64,000 bases of DNA from Chitinophaga pinensis (GTDB taxonomy: Bacteria; Bacteroidota; Bacteroidia; Flavobacteriales_D; Crocinitomicaceae), in NCBI GenBank assembly GCA_945863605.1, contig CAMAZP010000003.1:62001-126000 (forward strand), read 5' to 3'. The position numbers and the translations under genes were made by a program. Below the pieces are notes generated by a model that did not search any database, was not told the DNA's origin, and was given only the letters and a program-made list of their open reading frames with translations. This document shows, in pieces, positions 33,237 to 41,655 of the stretch; position 1 is the first letter of the stretch, and each line of letters starts with the position of its first letter.

Positions 33237-35834
33237 ATGAAAAAACTATTCTTCCTTCTCACAATTATTTTCAGCTTTCAAGTTACAGCACAACAAACAT
33301 TAGATACTGTTTTTCATCCAATTTATGGAACTACTCAATTATTGGAAGTAAAGCAAAAACAATGGTATCCAGAAACAAAAGCTTTTATTTCAACGGCAAA
33401 AAACGCAGAGGAACTTAAAAATTTACCAATCTATGTTTTTCGAAATAATTTAGGTGAAGTCACAAAAACCTACAATGATTTTAATAATTTAGATAAACGT
33501 CTTTTCACGAGGGATAATCTTCATAAAGAAGCGCCAATTGCTCATAAAATTAAAGCAAAAAACACTTCCAATAATATCGGAAATGACGATTCAGGCTACA
33601 ATCAATTATATCCTATTTATAACTGTCAATTCAATGATAATAAGGATTGTTCGTCTTTCAAAGTGGGTTTGATGGACACAATGGGTAATCTGGTTTTTCC
33701 AATCGAATTCGATCACATTCAGTACATTGATTCGACATTTATTGTGAAAAAAGACAAGTCTTACTTTTTATATGATGTTACATTCAAACCAATAAATTCA
33801 ATAGCTTACGATTCAATTATTTATTCGGATTTTGTACATAATCAATTGATTGTGAAAAAGAATGGATTGTACGGGATGATCAATCGCTTTGGAAAAGAAC
33901 AGCTTCCAATAAAATACAAAATTGTTCAAAAATCGCGCTATATGATAGGCTATTACGAGTTTTTAGCTGGAAATATTTATGGATTTATTTCATGGGACAC
34001 CAAACGATATTTGGCTCCTTTTTCTCCTGTTGCAGAAATTTATTCCCGCGATGGTTTTTTCGTTTACAAAGGAAATACGGATTGGAACGTAATTGATTCA
34101 TCGGGCAAATACCTTTTGAAAACTAATTTACAAGTTTTTAATATCATCAATAAAAATCGTTTTGTTGTTGGTCCTAATTATCAAGAACGCGCTTTAGTCG
34201 ATGGTAAAAACAGAATGATTTCCGATAAGTATTACCACGACATTTGGAAAATCAATGAGAATACCTTGATGGTTGGTTCAGAAGCTGGAAAAATTGAAGC
34301 ATCTGATTTGATTAAAAGCGCAAAATGGCAATTGGTTGATTTAGATTTTCAATTGAAAAACAAAGATTCTTACAAATCCATTCAAAAAGTGGACGATGAC
34401 TTTCTAAAAGTTTGGGACAGCAAAAACAATTTTCATTTAGTAGATGATGCCGGAAATGAAGTGGTTGATTTGATTATTAGCGATGCTTACAAATATGCAG
34501 AAGGCGTTTACAAGTTAGTCGTGGACGGCAAGCATTTATTTATAGACCTGAAAAATCCTGCCAAGCGTTCGAATTATTACGACAATTTAATGTGCGCGCG
34601 AGAAAATCGAATCTCAGTACAAAATGAAGGTTTATGGGGATTTATAGACTATAATTTTAATGAGATTTGTCCGATTAAAGCAGACAGAGTAACGTGCTTT
34701 GAAGATGGAATTGCAACGATTGAAATCAATAAACAATTTTACATTATGGACTCCACTGGGAGACTTTTGGCTCCTGAATATTTTGATTTTGCGGAGAATG
34801 TAAAAAATGGATATTGCCGTGTGGGACGAGATGGAAAGTATGGTTTACTTCACAAAAAAGGTTATTTCACGATTCCATTAATGTACGAAGAAAACAATTT
34901 TTTAGTCAATCAAAAAGGTACTTATTATTTGAGTGTTCGCAAGACAAAAGGAACGGGTAAATTCGGAATTGTCAATCAGTTCAATGAAATTGTTCACCCA
35001 TTTATTTATGACAATTGTGTTGAATTAAGCGTTTACGCAAGTATTGAACAAAAACGTAGCGATGGATTTTATGCTTTTGCTCAAATTGAAAAAAGAAATG
35101 AAATTGATTACCATTATTTGAATTTTGACGATTCAAAAAGTCAATTGAAAATTCAAGAAAATCAATCAAAAGGATTTAAGGTTATCGAAGGGACTTGTGT
35201 GAATAAGGATACAAAATCAATTAAATGTTTTGGTATTACTAATTGGTCAGGTAAGCTAGTTGTACCGTTCAATTACACATCAATTGGTTATTTGAAAAAG
35301 AATACGTTTACTGTTTACTCAATTAAAGGTGCTGGTTTAATTGACACAACAGGAAAAGAATTAATTCCTTCGGTTTATAAATATTTATATGAATTGGGTT
35401 CAGATTGTGATTTAATTCAAGTTGGAAGACATTATGGAGGCTGGGGTTTGTATGATTATTCCGGAAAGATGCTTGCAGACACACTTTACGGAGGTTTTGA
35501 AAAACCAGTTTTTGGTTTAATTCCTTTTAGAAATCATCCGAATTATCATTTTACAGAAAACAAGGATTACGTTCATGATGAAATGAAGTATGGTTTTATG
35601 GATTTGAGAGGTAAAGTCGTCATAGAACCGAGTTATGAACGCTACCAAATCCCCAATCAAAAAAAGGAAGAAATTCTATTAATTGATGGAAGTGTGGTAA
35701 CCAAAATCAATGGAAGAGGTCAAGTATTAGAAGGTGAACTTTTAAAACCTCAACAACCAACTATTGTTCAGAGTGTTACTCCAAAACGAAAATGGTGGAA
35801 ATTTTGGGGCAAGAAGAAAGCAAGGTGGATGTAA
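33237..35834 (+). CDS. WG-repeat-containing secreted protein
   Basis: From the ATG at 33237 the protein has 865 residues and a signal peptide (MKKLFFLLTIIFSFQVTAQ). The body consists of WG-type repeats, cores GLYGMINRFGKEQLPIKY, GLWGFIDYNFNEICPIK, GKYGLLHKKGYFTIPLMYEE and KYGFMDLRGKVVIEPSYE, each about 60-70 residues. The function of WG-repeat proteins is unknown; a binding or adhesion role is often assumed. The C-terminus is odd: a strongly basic and aromatic tail KRKWWKFWGKKKARWM. A decayed copy of this gene's 3' end occurs at 40634-40765. A TTG five codons upstream is rejected. Confidence 0.85.
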   Translation: MKKLFFLLTIIFSFQVTAQQTLDTVFHPIYGTTQLLEVKQKQWYPETKAFISTAKNAEELKNLPIYVFRNNLGEVTKTYNDFNNLDKRLFTRDNLHKEAPIAHKIKAKNTSNNIGNDDSGYNQLYPIYNCQFNDNKDCSSFKVGLMDTMGNLVFPIEFDHIQYIDSTFIVKKDKSYFLYDVTFKPINSIAYDSIIYSDFVHNQLIVKKNGLYGMINRFGKEQLPIKYKIVQKSRYMIGYYEFLAGNIYGFISWDTKRYLAPFSPVAEIYSRDGFFVYKGNTDWNVIDSSGKYLLKTNLQVFNIINKNRFVVGPNYQERALVDGKNRMISDKYYHDIWKINENTLMVGSEAGKIEASDLIKSAKWQLVDLDFQLKNKDSYKSIQKVDDDFLKVWDSKNNFHLVDDAGNEVVDLIISDAYKYAEGVYKLVVDGKHLFIDLKNPAKRSNYYDNLMCARENRISVQNEGLWGFIDYNFNEICPIKADRVTCFEDGIATIEINKQFYIMDSTGRLLAPEYFDFAENVKNGYCRVGRDGKYGLLHKKGYFTIPLMYEENNFLVNQKGTYYLSVRKTKGTGKFGIVNQFNEIVHPFIYDNCVELSVYASIEQKRSDGFYAFAQIEKRNEIDYHYLNFDDSKSQLKIQENQSKGFKVIEGTCVNKDTKSIKCFGITNWSGKLVVPFNYTSIGYLKKNTFTVYSIKGAGLIDTTGKELIPSVYKYLYELGSDCDLIQVGRHYGGWGLYDYSGKMLADTLYGGFEKPVFGLIPFRNHPNYHFTENKDYVHDEMKYGFMDLRGKVVIEPSYERYQIPNQKKEEILLIDGSVVTKINGRGQVLEGELLKPQQPTIVQSVTPKRKWWKFWGKKKARWM
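35708..35834 (+). repeat. Left copy of the imperfect direct repeat (3' end of the WG-repeat gene)
   Basis: The last ~130 bp of this gene are similar to 40634-40765. The two share an unbroken 28-bp core centred on AAATGGTGGAAATTTTGGGG, with scattered changes around it. They enclose about 4.8 kb of accessory genes. Confidence 0.8.
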
Positions 35835-35838
35835 AAAT

Positions 35839-36087
35839 TTATATCTTGTCGTACTCTTTTTTATTTTCCATAAAGCCATTGTAAAATTCAGTGTCTTTAC
35901 AATCCAATGCTTTTGATAATTCGGAAAGCCAAAATAAGGTTGGTGAGATTAATCCTCTTTCAATTCTTGATATATACTGAAAATCTAACCCCATCTTATC
36001 TGCAAGCATTTGTTGGGTTAAACCTTTTTCTAAGCGAACTTTTCTGATATAAATCCCAAGTGCTTTATTAAAGGCAGATTTTTCCAT
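35839..36087 (-). CDS. XRE-family helix-turn-helix regulator
   Basis: The 82-residue protein (ATG at 36087) has the lambda-Cro-type fold: IRKVRLEKGLTQQMLADKMG is helix 1 to 3, DFQYISRIERGLISPTLFWL the recognition segment and following helix. It consists of the DNA-binding domain only. It is divergent from the barrel-lipoprotein genes at 36182, with a 16-bp perfect palindrome between them, so it probably controls them and itself. A TTG three codons upstream is the weaker start. Its stop is 4 bp from the convergent WG gene's stop. Confidence 0.88.
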   Translation of the reverse strand: MEKSAFNKALGIYIRKVRLEKGLTQQMLADKMGLDFQYISRIERGLISPTLFWLSELSKALDCKDTEFYNGFMENKKEYDKI

Positions 36088-36122
36088 AACCGCCAATATC
36101 TAAATGTAATCCAAATATTAAC

Positions 36123-36138
36123 TAAACATATATGTTTA
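36123..36138. promoter_or_regulatory. 16-bp perfect palindrome, candidate XRE operator
   Basis: TAAACATATATGTTTA is fully self-complementary. It lies 36 bp upstream of the XRE start and 16 bp upstream of the -7 element at 36155, over the expected -33 region. This is the usual place for a repressor or activator of the barrel operon. Confidence 0.6.
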
Positions 36139-36154
36139 TATTTAGAGATTTATA

Positions 36155-36162
36155 TATATTTG
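36155..36162 (+). promoter_or_regulatory. -7 element TATATTTG of the barrel-lipoprotein operon
   Basis: An exact TAnnTTTG match 19 nt before the ATG at 36182. The -33 position is occupied by the palindrome rather than TTTG, suggesting activator dependence or repression. Confidence 0.55.
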
Positions 36163-36181
36163 TGTTTTAAAAATTATTGAT

Positions 36182-36772
36182 ATGAAAAAAATAGTACTAT
36201 TTACAGCTTCTTTATTGATGGCAACGTTTATTAAAGCTCAAACTTTTGAGCAAGGAACCAACTACGTTAATGTAGGTTATGGATTTGGTTTAGGTTATGG
36301 CAGATTATTAAATGCTTATAATGCTTATGATGGCTACAAGTTTTCAGGTTTTGGCCCTGCATTTATAAGTTATGAAAGAGGAGTAACAGATAATATTGGT
36401 GTAGGTGCTAGTGTTTCTTTTTCAAGTTATGGTGCAAAGTGGAATCAAGATGGTGGTTCTCAAACCTATGCTTATTCTTATCGTTGGTCGACACTTTCAA
36501 TTTTAGCGCGTGGCTATTATCATTTTAATGTTAGTAGTGATAAGTTTGATCCTTATGCAGGAGTTGGATTGGGCTTTCTAAAATATGGTTATAAATGGAC
36601 TTCTACTGATCCAGGTTTCAATGAAGCAGGTAATAATGTTTCTCTTGGAACTCCTTTTGGTTACCAAATTTTTGCAGGTGCGCGTTATATGTTTTCTGAT
36701 AAAGTTGGAGGATATGCGGAAGTTGGTTACGGAGTTTCAGTTATGAATTTTGGTTTGACATTTAGGTTGTAA
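36182..36772 (+). CDS. Outer-membrane beta-barrel protein (opacity/porin family-like)
   Basis: The 196-residue protein has a signal peptide (MKKIVLFTASLLMATFIKA, then QTFEQG). The mature part is an 8-strand barrel: GTNYVNVGYGFGLGYGR, NIGVGASVSFSSYG, FDPYAGVGLGFLKYGYKW, YMFSDKVGGYAEVGYGV and a terminal FGLTFRL. It fits the small OmpW/opacity-like barrels. It is first of a tight run with 36775 and 37452, and is divergent from the XRE gene. Confidence 0.82.
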   Translation: MKKIVLFTASLLMATFIKAQTFEQGTNYVNVGYGFGLGYGRLLNAYNAYDGYKFSGFGPAFISYERGVTDNIGVGASVSFSSYGAKWNQDGGSQTYAYSYRWSTLSILARGYYHFNVSSDKFDPYAGVGLGFLKYGYKWTSTDPGFNEAGNNVSLGTPFGYQIFAGARYMFSDKVGGYAEVGYGVSVMNFGLTFRL

Positions 36773-36774
36773 GT

Positions 36775-37455
36775 ATGAAAAAGTTATCATTTTTATTCTT
36801 TCTAACGGTAATATCATTTTCAAGTTTTTCTCAAAAACAAGATGAAGGTGATATTCCAATTGAATTTGAGTTTTCACCACTTGGAGCTAATCCACTAAAA
36901 ATATCAAGTATCAGGTCGAGATATTTTTTAAAAGAAAATTTAGCCTTCAGAATGGGATTATTTGTTGGTGGATCGAGAAAGCCATCATTTACAGAAGTTA
37001 ATGATATTGAGTTGGTAAACAGTTCGAAAAGCTTTAATTTTAATTTAAGACCAGGAATTGAAAAACATTTTAAAGGAACAGAAAGATTCTCGCCATATTA
37101 TGGTGGTGAGTTATCGTATACATATAAAAAAGATGTTACCGCTACTCAATCTATTTGGTCTAGCAATACAGAAGAAATTAAAACACAAAAAAACATAAGC
37201 TCCAATTCTATTTTTGGATTAAATATTTTTTCAGGCGCGGATTTTTACATTACTGATAAGATATTTTTAGGTGTAGAATTAGGTTTTGGATTTCAATATG
37301 AGGGTAGAGGAAGAACTGCAGTGAAATGGAAAAACCCAGAAAGTAACTCAGATACTGAGTCAAAAGAAATTGGGAATTCTTCGAATTTACAATGGGGTCC
37401 AAATTATCAAGGTACAATAAGATTAGGTTACTGTTTAAATAATATACGAAAATGA
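36775..37455 (+). CDS. Outer-membrane beta-barrel protein, unknown function
   Basis: The 226-residue protein starts 2 nt after the previous stop, with signal peptide MKKLSFLFFLTVISFSSFSQ. Barrel-like strands follow: ENLAFRMGLFVGGSRK, FNFNLRPGIEKHFKG, FSPYYGGELSYTYKKD, IFLGVELGFGFQYEG, GTIRLGYCL. It resembles the barrel before it in type rather than in sequence. The stop overlaps the next ATG (ATGA), so the three genes are one operon. Confidence 0.78.
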   Translation: MKKLSFLFFLTVISFSSFSQKQDEGDIPIEFEFSPLGANPLKISSIRSRYFLKENLAFRMGLFVGGSRKPSFTEVNDIELVNSSKSFNFNLRPGIEKHFKGTERFSPYYGGELSYTYKKDVTATQSIWSSNTEEIKTQKNISSNSIFGLNIFSGADFYITDKIFLGVELGFGFQYEGRGRTAVKWKNPESNSDTESKEIGNSSNLQWGPNYQGTIRLGYCLNNIRK

Positions 37456-38270
37456 AAAAGATCAACTTCACCTTGTTAACTTTATTAGGGTTACTGTTAT
37501 TTTCTTGTTCAAAAAATGAATTACCAATTTCAAAAAAGGAACAAAAACTAACATCTGATATGTCCAAAAAACTGAAGCAGGAATTAGAAAAACTACCCCT
37601 AATTATTAGAGTAAAAGACTCCGTAAATAATTGTTATGTAGATTTTAATGCTAAAACACAGACAATTTCAACTTTAAAAAGTTGGAGTTTTTCTAATCCA
37701 AGTCCCAATACAATTTATGCTTCTGCGCAAGGTTTAGTGGTGTACATTTCAGCTCCAAACGCTAGTTTTGGATATGGTTCAGGGACAGCCACAATAAACG
37801 CTGGAAACACTACACTAAATGTTCAAACTCAATGTCTAGCTTATGACTTGAGTGCATTTTCAGCTGCAAGTGGTGCTTTACCTGTTGATGGTTTTTCTAT
37901 GGTTATTGGTTTAGATGCTGACTTTAGTTTGTTACAAAATGCAAATACCATGTGTTTTTCCGACTTTTTTAAAGGATTAGCTTACTATATGGTGTATGAT
38001 TCTCCAGCTAGTGGAAGTTACAATGTTATTGACTGGAATAATCCAAACTTTACTTTAAATAACAATGACGGATATGCTTATGTATTTAGCTTTGAAAACT
38101 GTAATGATGGTAAATTTTATTTTTCTAAGTCAGGCACAATTGACGTAAATAATGGTGATATGTCATTTCAAAATGGACGTTACTGGGAATTATTTGGTTT
38201 ATTTAATAGTATAAATTCAGGAGCTAATCTAGTTGATTATCCCGGGTCAGGCACAATGGGTTGTCAATAA
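37452..38270 (+). CDS. Lipoprotein, unknown function
   Basis: The 272-residue protein has a lipobox (LLGLLLFSC, Cys19). The mature part has a short helical start (EQKLTSDMSKKLKQELEKL) and then a beta-rich part with many Gly, Asn and Ser, e.g. SFGYGSGTATINAGNTTLN. No family is recognised. It begins in the stop of the second barrel gene (ATGA), which points to a shared complex at the outer membrane. A strong hairpin follows. Confidence 0.68.
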   Translation: MKKINFTLLTLLGLLLFSCSKNELPISKKEQKLTSDMSKKLKQELEKLPLIIRVKDSVNNCYVDFNAKTQTISTLKSWSFSNPSPNTIYASAQGLVVYISAPNASFGYGSGTATINAGNTTLNVQTQCLAYDLSAFSAASGALPVDGFSMVIGLDADFSLLQNANTMCFSDFFKGLAYYMVYDSPASGSYNVIDWNNPNFTLNNNDGYAYVFSFENCNDGKFYFSKSGTIDVNNGDMSFQNGRYWELFGLFNSINSGANLVDYPGSGTMGCQ

Positions 38271-38290
38271 AAAATATCAAATTTGATTTT

Positions 38291-38325
38291 GCAAGCAGGA
38301 CTGTTCTTTGGATTGTCCTGTTTGC
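38291..38325 (+). terminator. Hairpin after the barrel-lipoprotein operon
   Basis: GCAAGCAGGAC (38291-38301) pairs with GTCCTGTTTGC (38315-38325), 11 bp with one G-U pair and a 13-nt loop. The T-run is weak (TATTATTGG). Confidence 0.55.
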
Positions 38326-38369
38326 TATTATTGGATGTCGTTTAAATCTTAATTTATAAAAATATCAAC

Positions 38370-40457
38370 ATGAAAAATTTAATAGTATCGTTTATTTGTT
38401 TAACAAGTTTTTTTCTAAACTCCCAAACTTGCTGGGAGCCAACTAATGGTCCATATGGAGGGCAGTGTAATATACTTAAAACAATCAACAATGAAGTGTA
38501 TGCTGCTACAAATTGTGGAGTTTATTCTACGAATGATTCAGGTGTAACATGGAAAAATAAAAGTGGAGGAATTCTTGGAGAATGTCAGATTATAAATGAT
38601 ATTGATATCGTAAATAATACTATGATAATTGGAACTCAAGATAGTGGAATTTACGTATCCAATGATTTTGGAAATAGTTGGGTAACTTCAAATAATGGTT
38701 TGGTAGACCCTATCGGAGGTTTTTATCGCATTTATGATGTTTATGTTGATGGTTCAAATTTATTGATTGGAACTTCAAATGGTGTTTACAAATCGTCAAA
38801 TCAAGGAAATTCTTGGACTCCCTCAAATATTGGAATTAGTGAGCCAAACAACGTAACCGCGTACCGCTTTGTGAAAAATGGAACAAGTGTTTTTCTAGCT
38901 ACTTTTAATGATATTTATAAATCTAATGATAATGGATTCACCTGGGTTGACTTAAATATTTCATTTCAAAATATGCCAGCCAGTTTTGTTTCTCATGCAG
39001 GAGCTTTATATGTGAGTGATAATGGAAGTATGTCTTCTGGCATTTATAAATCTGTTAATAATGGTCAATCTTGGACAATGTTATCTTTTGATTTCGCATT
39101 ACCGGGCAGATTATTTTCAGTTGGTAGCTATTTATACTGTATTGCTTTTAATGGTACAACCTTAGTTACTTATGTTTCATCAGATGGAGGTGTTTCTTGG
39201 ATAAATTTTACTGATAAATATTTTAATACTATAATACAGCAAAACAGTCAAATTATAGGTGGTAATAATAGCGGAGTATATAAATGGCAAAATAGTTCTC
39301 AAAATATCTATAATGCTGGGTTGGGTGGTGCTTCAAAAACGAATTGCTTATTTAGAGATGGTAATACAATTTATTCTGGCAATGCAAATGGTATTTATAA
39401 ATCTAGTGATGAAGGCAATACATGGTTTAATATTAGTATGGGCTTACCTCTAAACGTTGAAGTTAATTCAATTGCTAAAAGTGGAAATAACATAATTATA
39501 GGAACTAAAGGCTTCGGTATTTTCTTATCTTCTGATAATGGAGGCACTTGGGTTGCATCGAACAATGGTTTGACAGTAAATAATATTTACTATTCAAATG
39601 TTTCAACATTATTTTCTTACAATGGAAGGGTTTTTATGGGGGCAAAAGAGAATCTAACTTTTTTTAATAATGGCGCATTATTTATTTCTGATAATAATGG
39701 TTTAAGTTGGACAAAATCTTCAGATGGTTTACAACAGAATATTGATGTATCTTCGATTTGTAATTATAATCAATACATCATTGCAGGAAGTAGAAACTAT
39801 GGAGTATTTCTATCTGTTGACAATGGTTCAAATTGGTTGTTTGATGGTTTAAATGCGTCAATAAAGTCTTTGTGTTCAAATTCAACAGGTTATTATGCAG
39901 CTAGTGGAAATACAGTTTATAAAACCGATGATTTAGGAAATACTTGGACATCGCACACGTTTAATAACGGTTCTGGTATAAACGTAATTACTATAATTAA
40001 TAATATAATATATACAGTTCAAGATAATGAATTACATTATCTAAATAATGGTAATTGGACTTCTTTTGATTCTGGATGTTTGGGTCTAAATCGTAAGTGC
40101 TTAATCTCAAATTCTTCAGGAGAATTATTTATTGGTGCAAGTGCTTCGAATGAAGATGGATATTTTGTTTTGAATAATGGTGTGTCCAAATTTAATGGAA
40201 CCATAGGTGATGTTAATGAAAATGATATTAATACAGAAATAACAGTATACCCCAACCCAACCTCACATTCCATCACCATCAAAGGCGAAAAAAACATGAA
40301 TCAACCTTTTTCCATCTTCGACCAAATGGGGCGCGAAGTTTTAAAAGGAAAATTAACTGGAACAGAAACAGAAGTAAATCTTTCAATGCTTTCTAGAGGA
40401 ATCTATACGCTAAAAATTGAAGGAAATTATCAACCTGCACAGATTGTGAAGGAGTAA
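38370..40457 (+). CDS. T9SS substrate with BNR-type beta-propeller repeats and type A sorting tail
   Basis: The 695-residue protein has a signal peptide (MKNLIVSFICLTSFFLNSQ). Residues about 25-600 carry BNR-like repeats with cores TNDSGVTWKN, SNDFGNSWVTSN, SSNQGNSWTPSN, SSDEGNTWFNIS, SSDNGGTWVASN and TDDLGNTWTSH, building one or two propellers. The tail ITVYPNPTSHSITIKGEKN through GIYTLKIEGNYQPAQIVKE is a type A T9SS sorting domain. It shares architecture with the protein at 25708. It follows the XRE-controlled operon after a 99-bp gap and may be an exported partner of it. Confidence 0.85.
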   Translation: MKNLIVSFICLTSFFLNSQTCWEPTNGPYGGQCNILKTINNEVYAATNCGVYSTNDSGVTWKNKSGGILGECQIINDIDIVNNTMIIGTQDSGIYVSNDFGNSWVTSNNGLVDPIGGFYRIYDVYVDGSNLLIGTSNGVYKSSNQGNSWTPSNIGISEPNNVTAYRFVKNGTSVFLATFNDIYKSNDNGFTWVDLNISFQNMPASFVSHAGALYVSDNGSMSSGIYKSVNNGQSWTMLSFDFALPGRLFSVGSYLYCIAFNGTTLVTYVSSDGGVSWINFTDKYFNTIIQQNSQIIGGNNSGVYKWQNSSQNIYNAGLGGASKTNCLFRDGNTIYSGNANGIYKSSDEGNTWFNISMGLPLNVEVNSIAKSGNNIIIGTKGFGIFLSSDNGGTWVASNNGLTVNNIYYSNVSTLFSYNGRVFMGAKENLTFFNNGALFISDNNGLSWTKSSDGLQQNIDVSSICNYNQYIIAGSRNYGVFLSVDNGSNWLFDGLNASIKSLCSNSTGYYAASGNTVYKTDDLGNTWTSHTFNNGSGINVITIINNIIYTVQDNELHYLNNGNWTSFDSGCLGLNRKCLISNSSGELFIGASASNEDGYFVLNNGVSKFNGTIGDVNENDINTEITVYPNPTSHSITIKGEKNMNQPFSIFDQMGREVLKGKLTGTETEVNLSMLSRGIYTLKIEGNYQPAQIVKE

Positions 40458-40523
40458 ATTATACTTAATCTATTTCTTAAAAAACGAACGTTCTTCAATA
40501 ATTATTTTGAACTGATAAATGAT

Positions 40524-40560
40524 AAACTGCATAACTTAAAAGAGGTGATGCAGTTTTTTA
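40524..40560 (+). terminator. Intrinsic terminator after the T9SS propeller gene
   Basis: AAACTGCAT (40524-40532) pairs perfectly with ATGCAGTTT (40548-40556), 15-nt loop, then T-run. Confidence 0.8.
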
Positions 40561-40633
40561 CTTTATAAACTAATTGGTCTTTATTGCAAATACAACAATT
40601 ATTTAATGATTTGCATGATATTATTTAATTTAT

Positions 40634-40765
40634 AAATCAACGGCAAAGGAGAAGTTTTAGAAGGCGAACTTTCTTAAACCAACGAAACAAACAATTGTAA
40701 ACAAGGTAACCGCAAAACGAAAATGGTGGAAATTTTGGGGTAAGAAAAAGGCAAGGTGGTTGTAA
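40634..40765 (+). pseudogene. Decayed fragment of the WG-repeat gene's 3' end (right direct repeat)
   Basis: The stretch can be read as NGKGEVLEGEL, then after a frameshift as the equivalent of KRKWWKFWGKKKARW ending in a stop. It matches the last ~130 bp of the gene at 33237-35834, including an unbroken 28-bp core. Frameshifts and stops show it is not expressed as such. It marks the right edge of the block 35839-40560. Confidence 0.8.
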
Positions 40766-40887
40766 AAGTTGAGAGGTTATAAATTCTGCTTGAAATAATT
40801 AGAAAGTTTTAGTTTTATAAACTTTTAATTTTGAAAAAATTTAAATTAAACGTTATTTTAACTACATTACACTACAATAAGTTTTTT

Positions 40888-41646
40888 ATGATTAAAGTTA
40901 ATGCCTTAACGAAAGATTTTCCCTTGTCGAGACAGCAAAGAAAGGAGTTGAATACAGAAGATAAAATTGCTCGTGCCGTTGACAACATCAGTTTTGAATG
41001 TCAACCGGGAAAAGTTTTTTCGCTTCTAGGTCCAAATGGCGCTGGAAAAACAACCACTTTGCGAATGCTTTCAACTATTTTCTCACCAACTTCTGGAACC
41101 ATCGAAATCGCAGGTATTGATGCCGTAAAATATCCCCAAGAAGCGCGAAAAAAAATTGGCTTTCTAACAGGTTCAACTGGTTTGTATGCGCGATTAACGC
41201 CTATTGAATTGATTAATTATTTTGCTTCATTGTACGGTGTTCCCAAAAATGAATTGGAATCGCGAAAAAAATACTTGTTCGACTTATTGAATATGCACGA
41301 TTTCTTAGGGAAACGAATTGGAAAATTGAGTACCGGAATGAAACAAAAAGTGTCGATTTGCCGCACAATGATACACGATCCAGAAGTGGTTGTTTTTGAT
41401 GAGCCTACAAGTGGCTTGGATGTTATAACTGCTGAAAATATTATCAAGTTAATTCGCGATTGCAAAGACCAAAATAAAACGGTAATTTTCTCAAGTCACA
41501 TTATGAGCGAGGTCGATTTATTATGCGACGATTTAGCGATTATCCACAAAGGAAAAATCAAACACGAAGGTTCAATGCTTGATTTCAGAACCAATATGCA
41601 CGAGTCAAATTTGACAGCTGAATTTATCCGAATTGTTCAATCTTAA
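40888..41646 (+). CDS. natA: ABC transporter ATP-binding protein, NatA type
   Basis: From the ATG at 40888 the protein has 252 residues. Walker A is GPNGAGKTT at 48-56, the signature motif [19 protein letters not shown] follows, and Walker B is [33 protein letters not shown] is the H-loop. The permease gene follows by 9 nt. Together they are like NatA/NatB, a sodium-export-type ABC system; other cargo is possible. Confidence 0.85.
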   Translation: MIKVNALTKDFPLSRQQRKELNTEDKIARAVDNISFECQPGKVFSLLGPNGAGKTTTLRMLSTIFSPTSGTIEIAGIDAVKYPQEARKKIGFLTGSTGLYARLTPIELINYFASLYGVPKNELESRKKYLFDLLNMHDFLGKRIGKLSTGMKQKVSICRTMIHDPEVVVFDEPTSGLDVITAENIIKLIRDCKDQNKTVIFSSHIMSEVDLLCDDLAIIHKGKIKHEGSMLDFRTNMHESNLTAEFIRIVQS

Positions 41647-41655
41647 ACTCATAAA

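Larger units (their letters stand above)
40458..40887. other. Intergenic stretch: terminator and decayed WG fragment
   Basis: This 430-bp gap holds the terminator at 40524-40560 and the WG-gene fragment at 40634-40765; otherwise it is AT-rich with no coding frame. The NatA start is placed at 40888; a TTG at 40831 would add a short unsupported extension. Confidence 0.7.
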
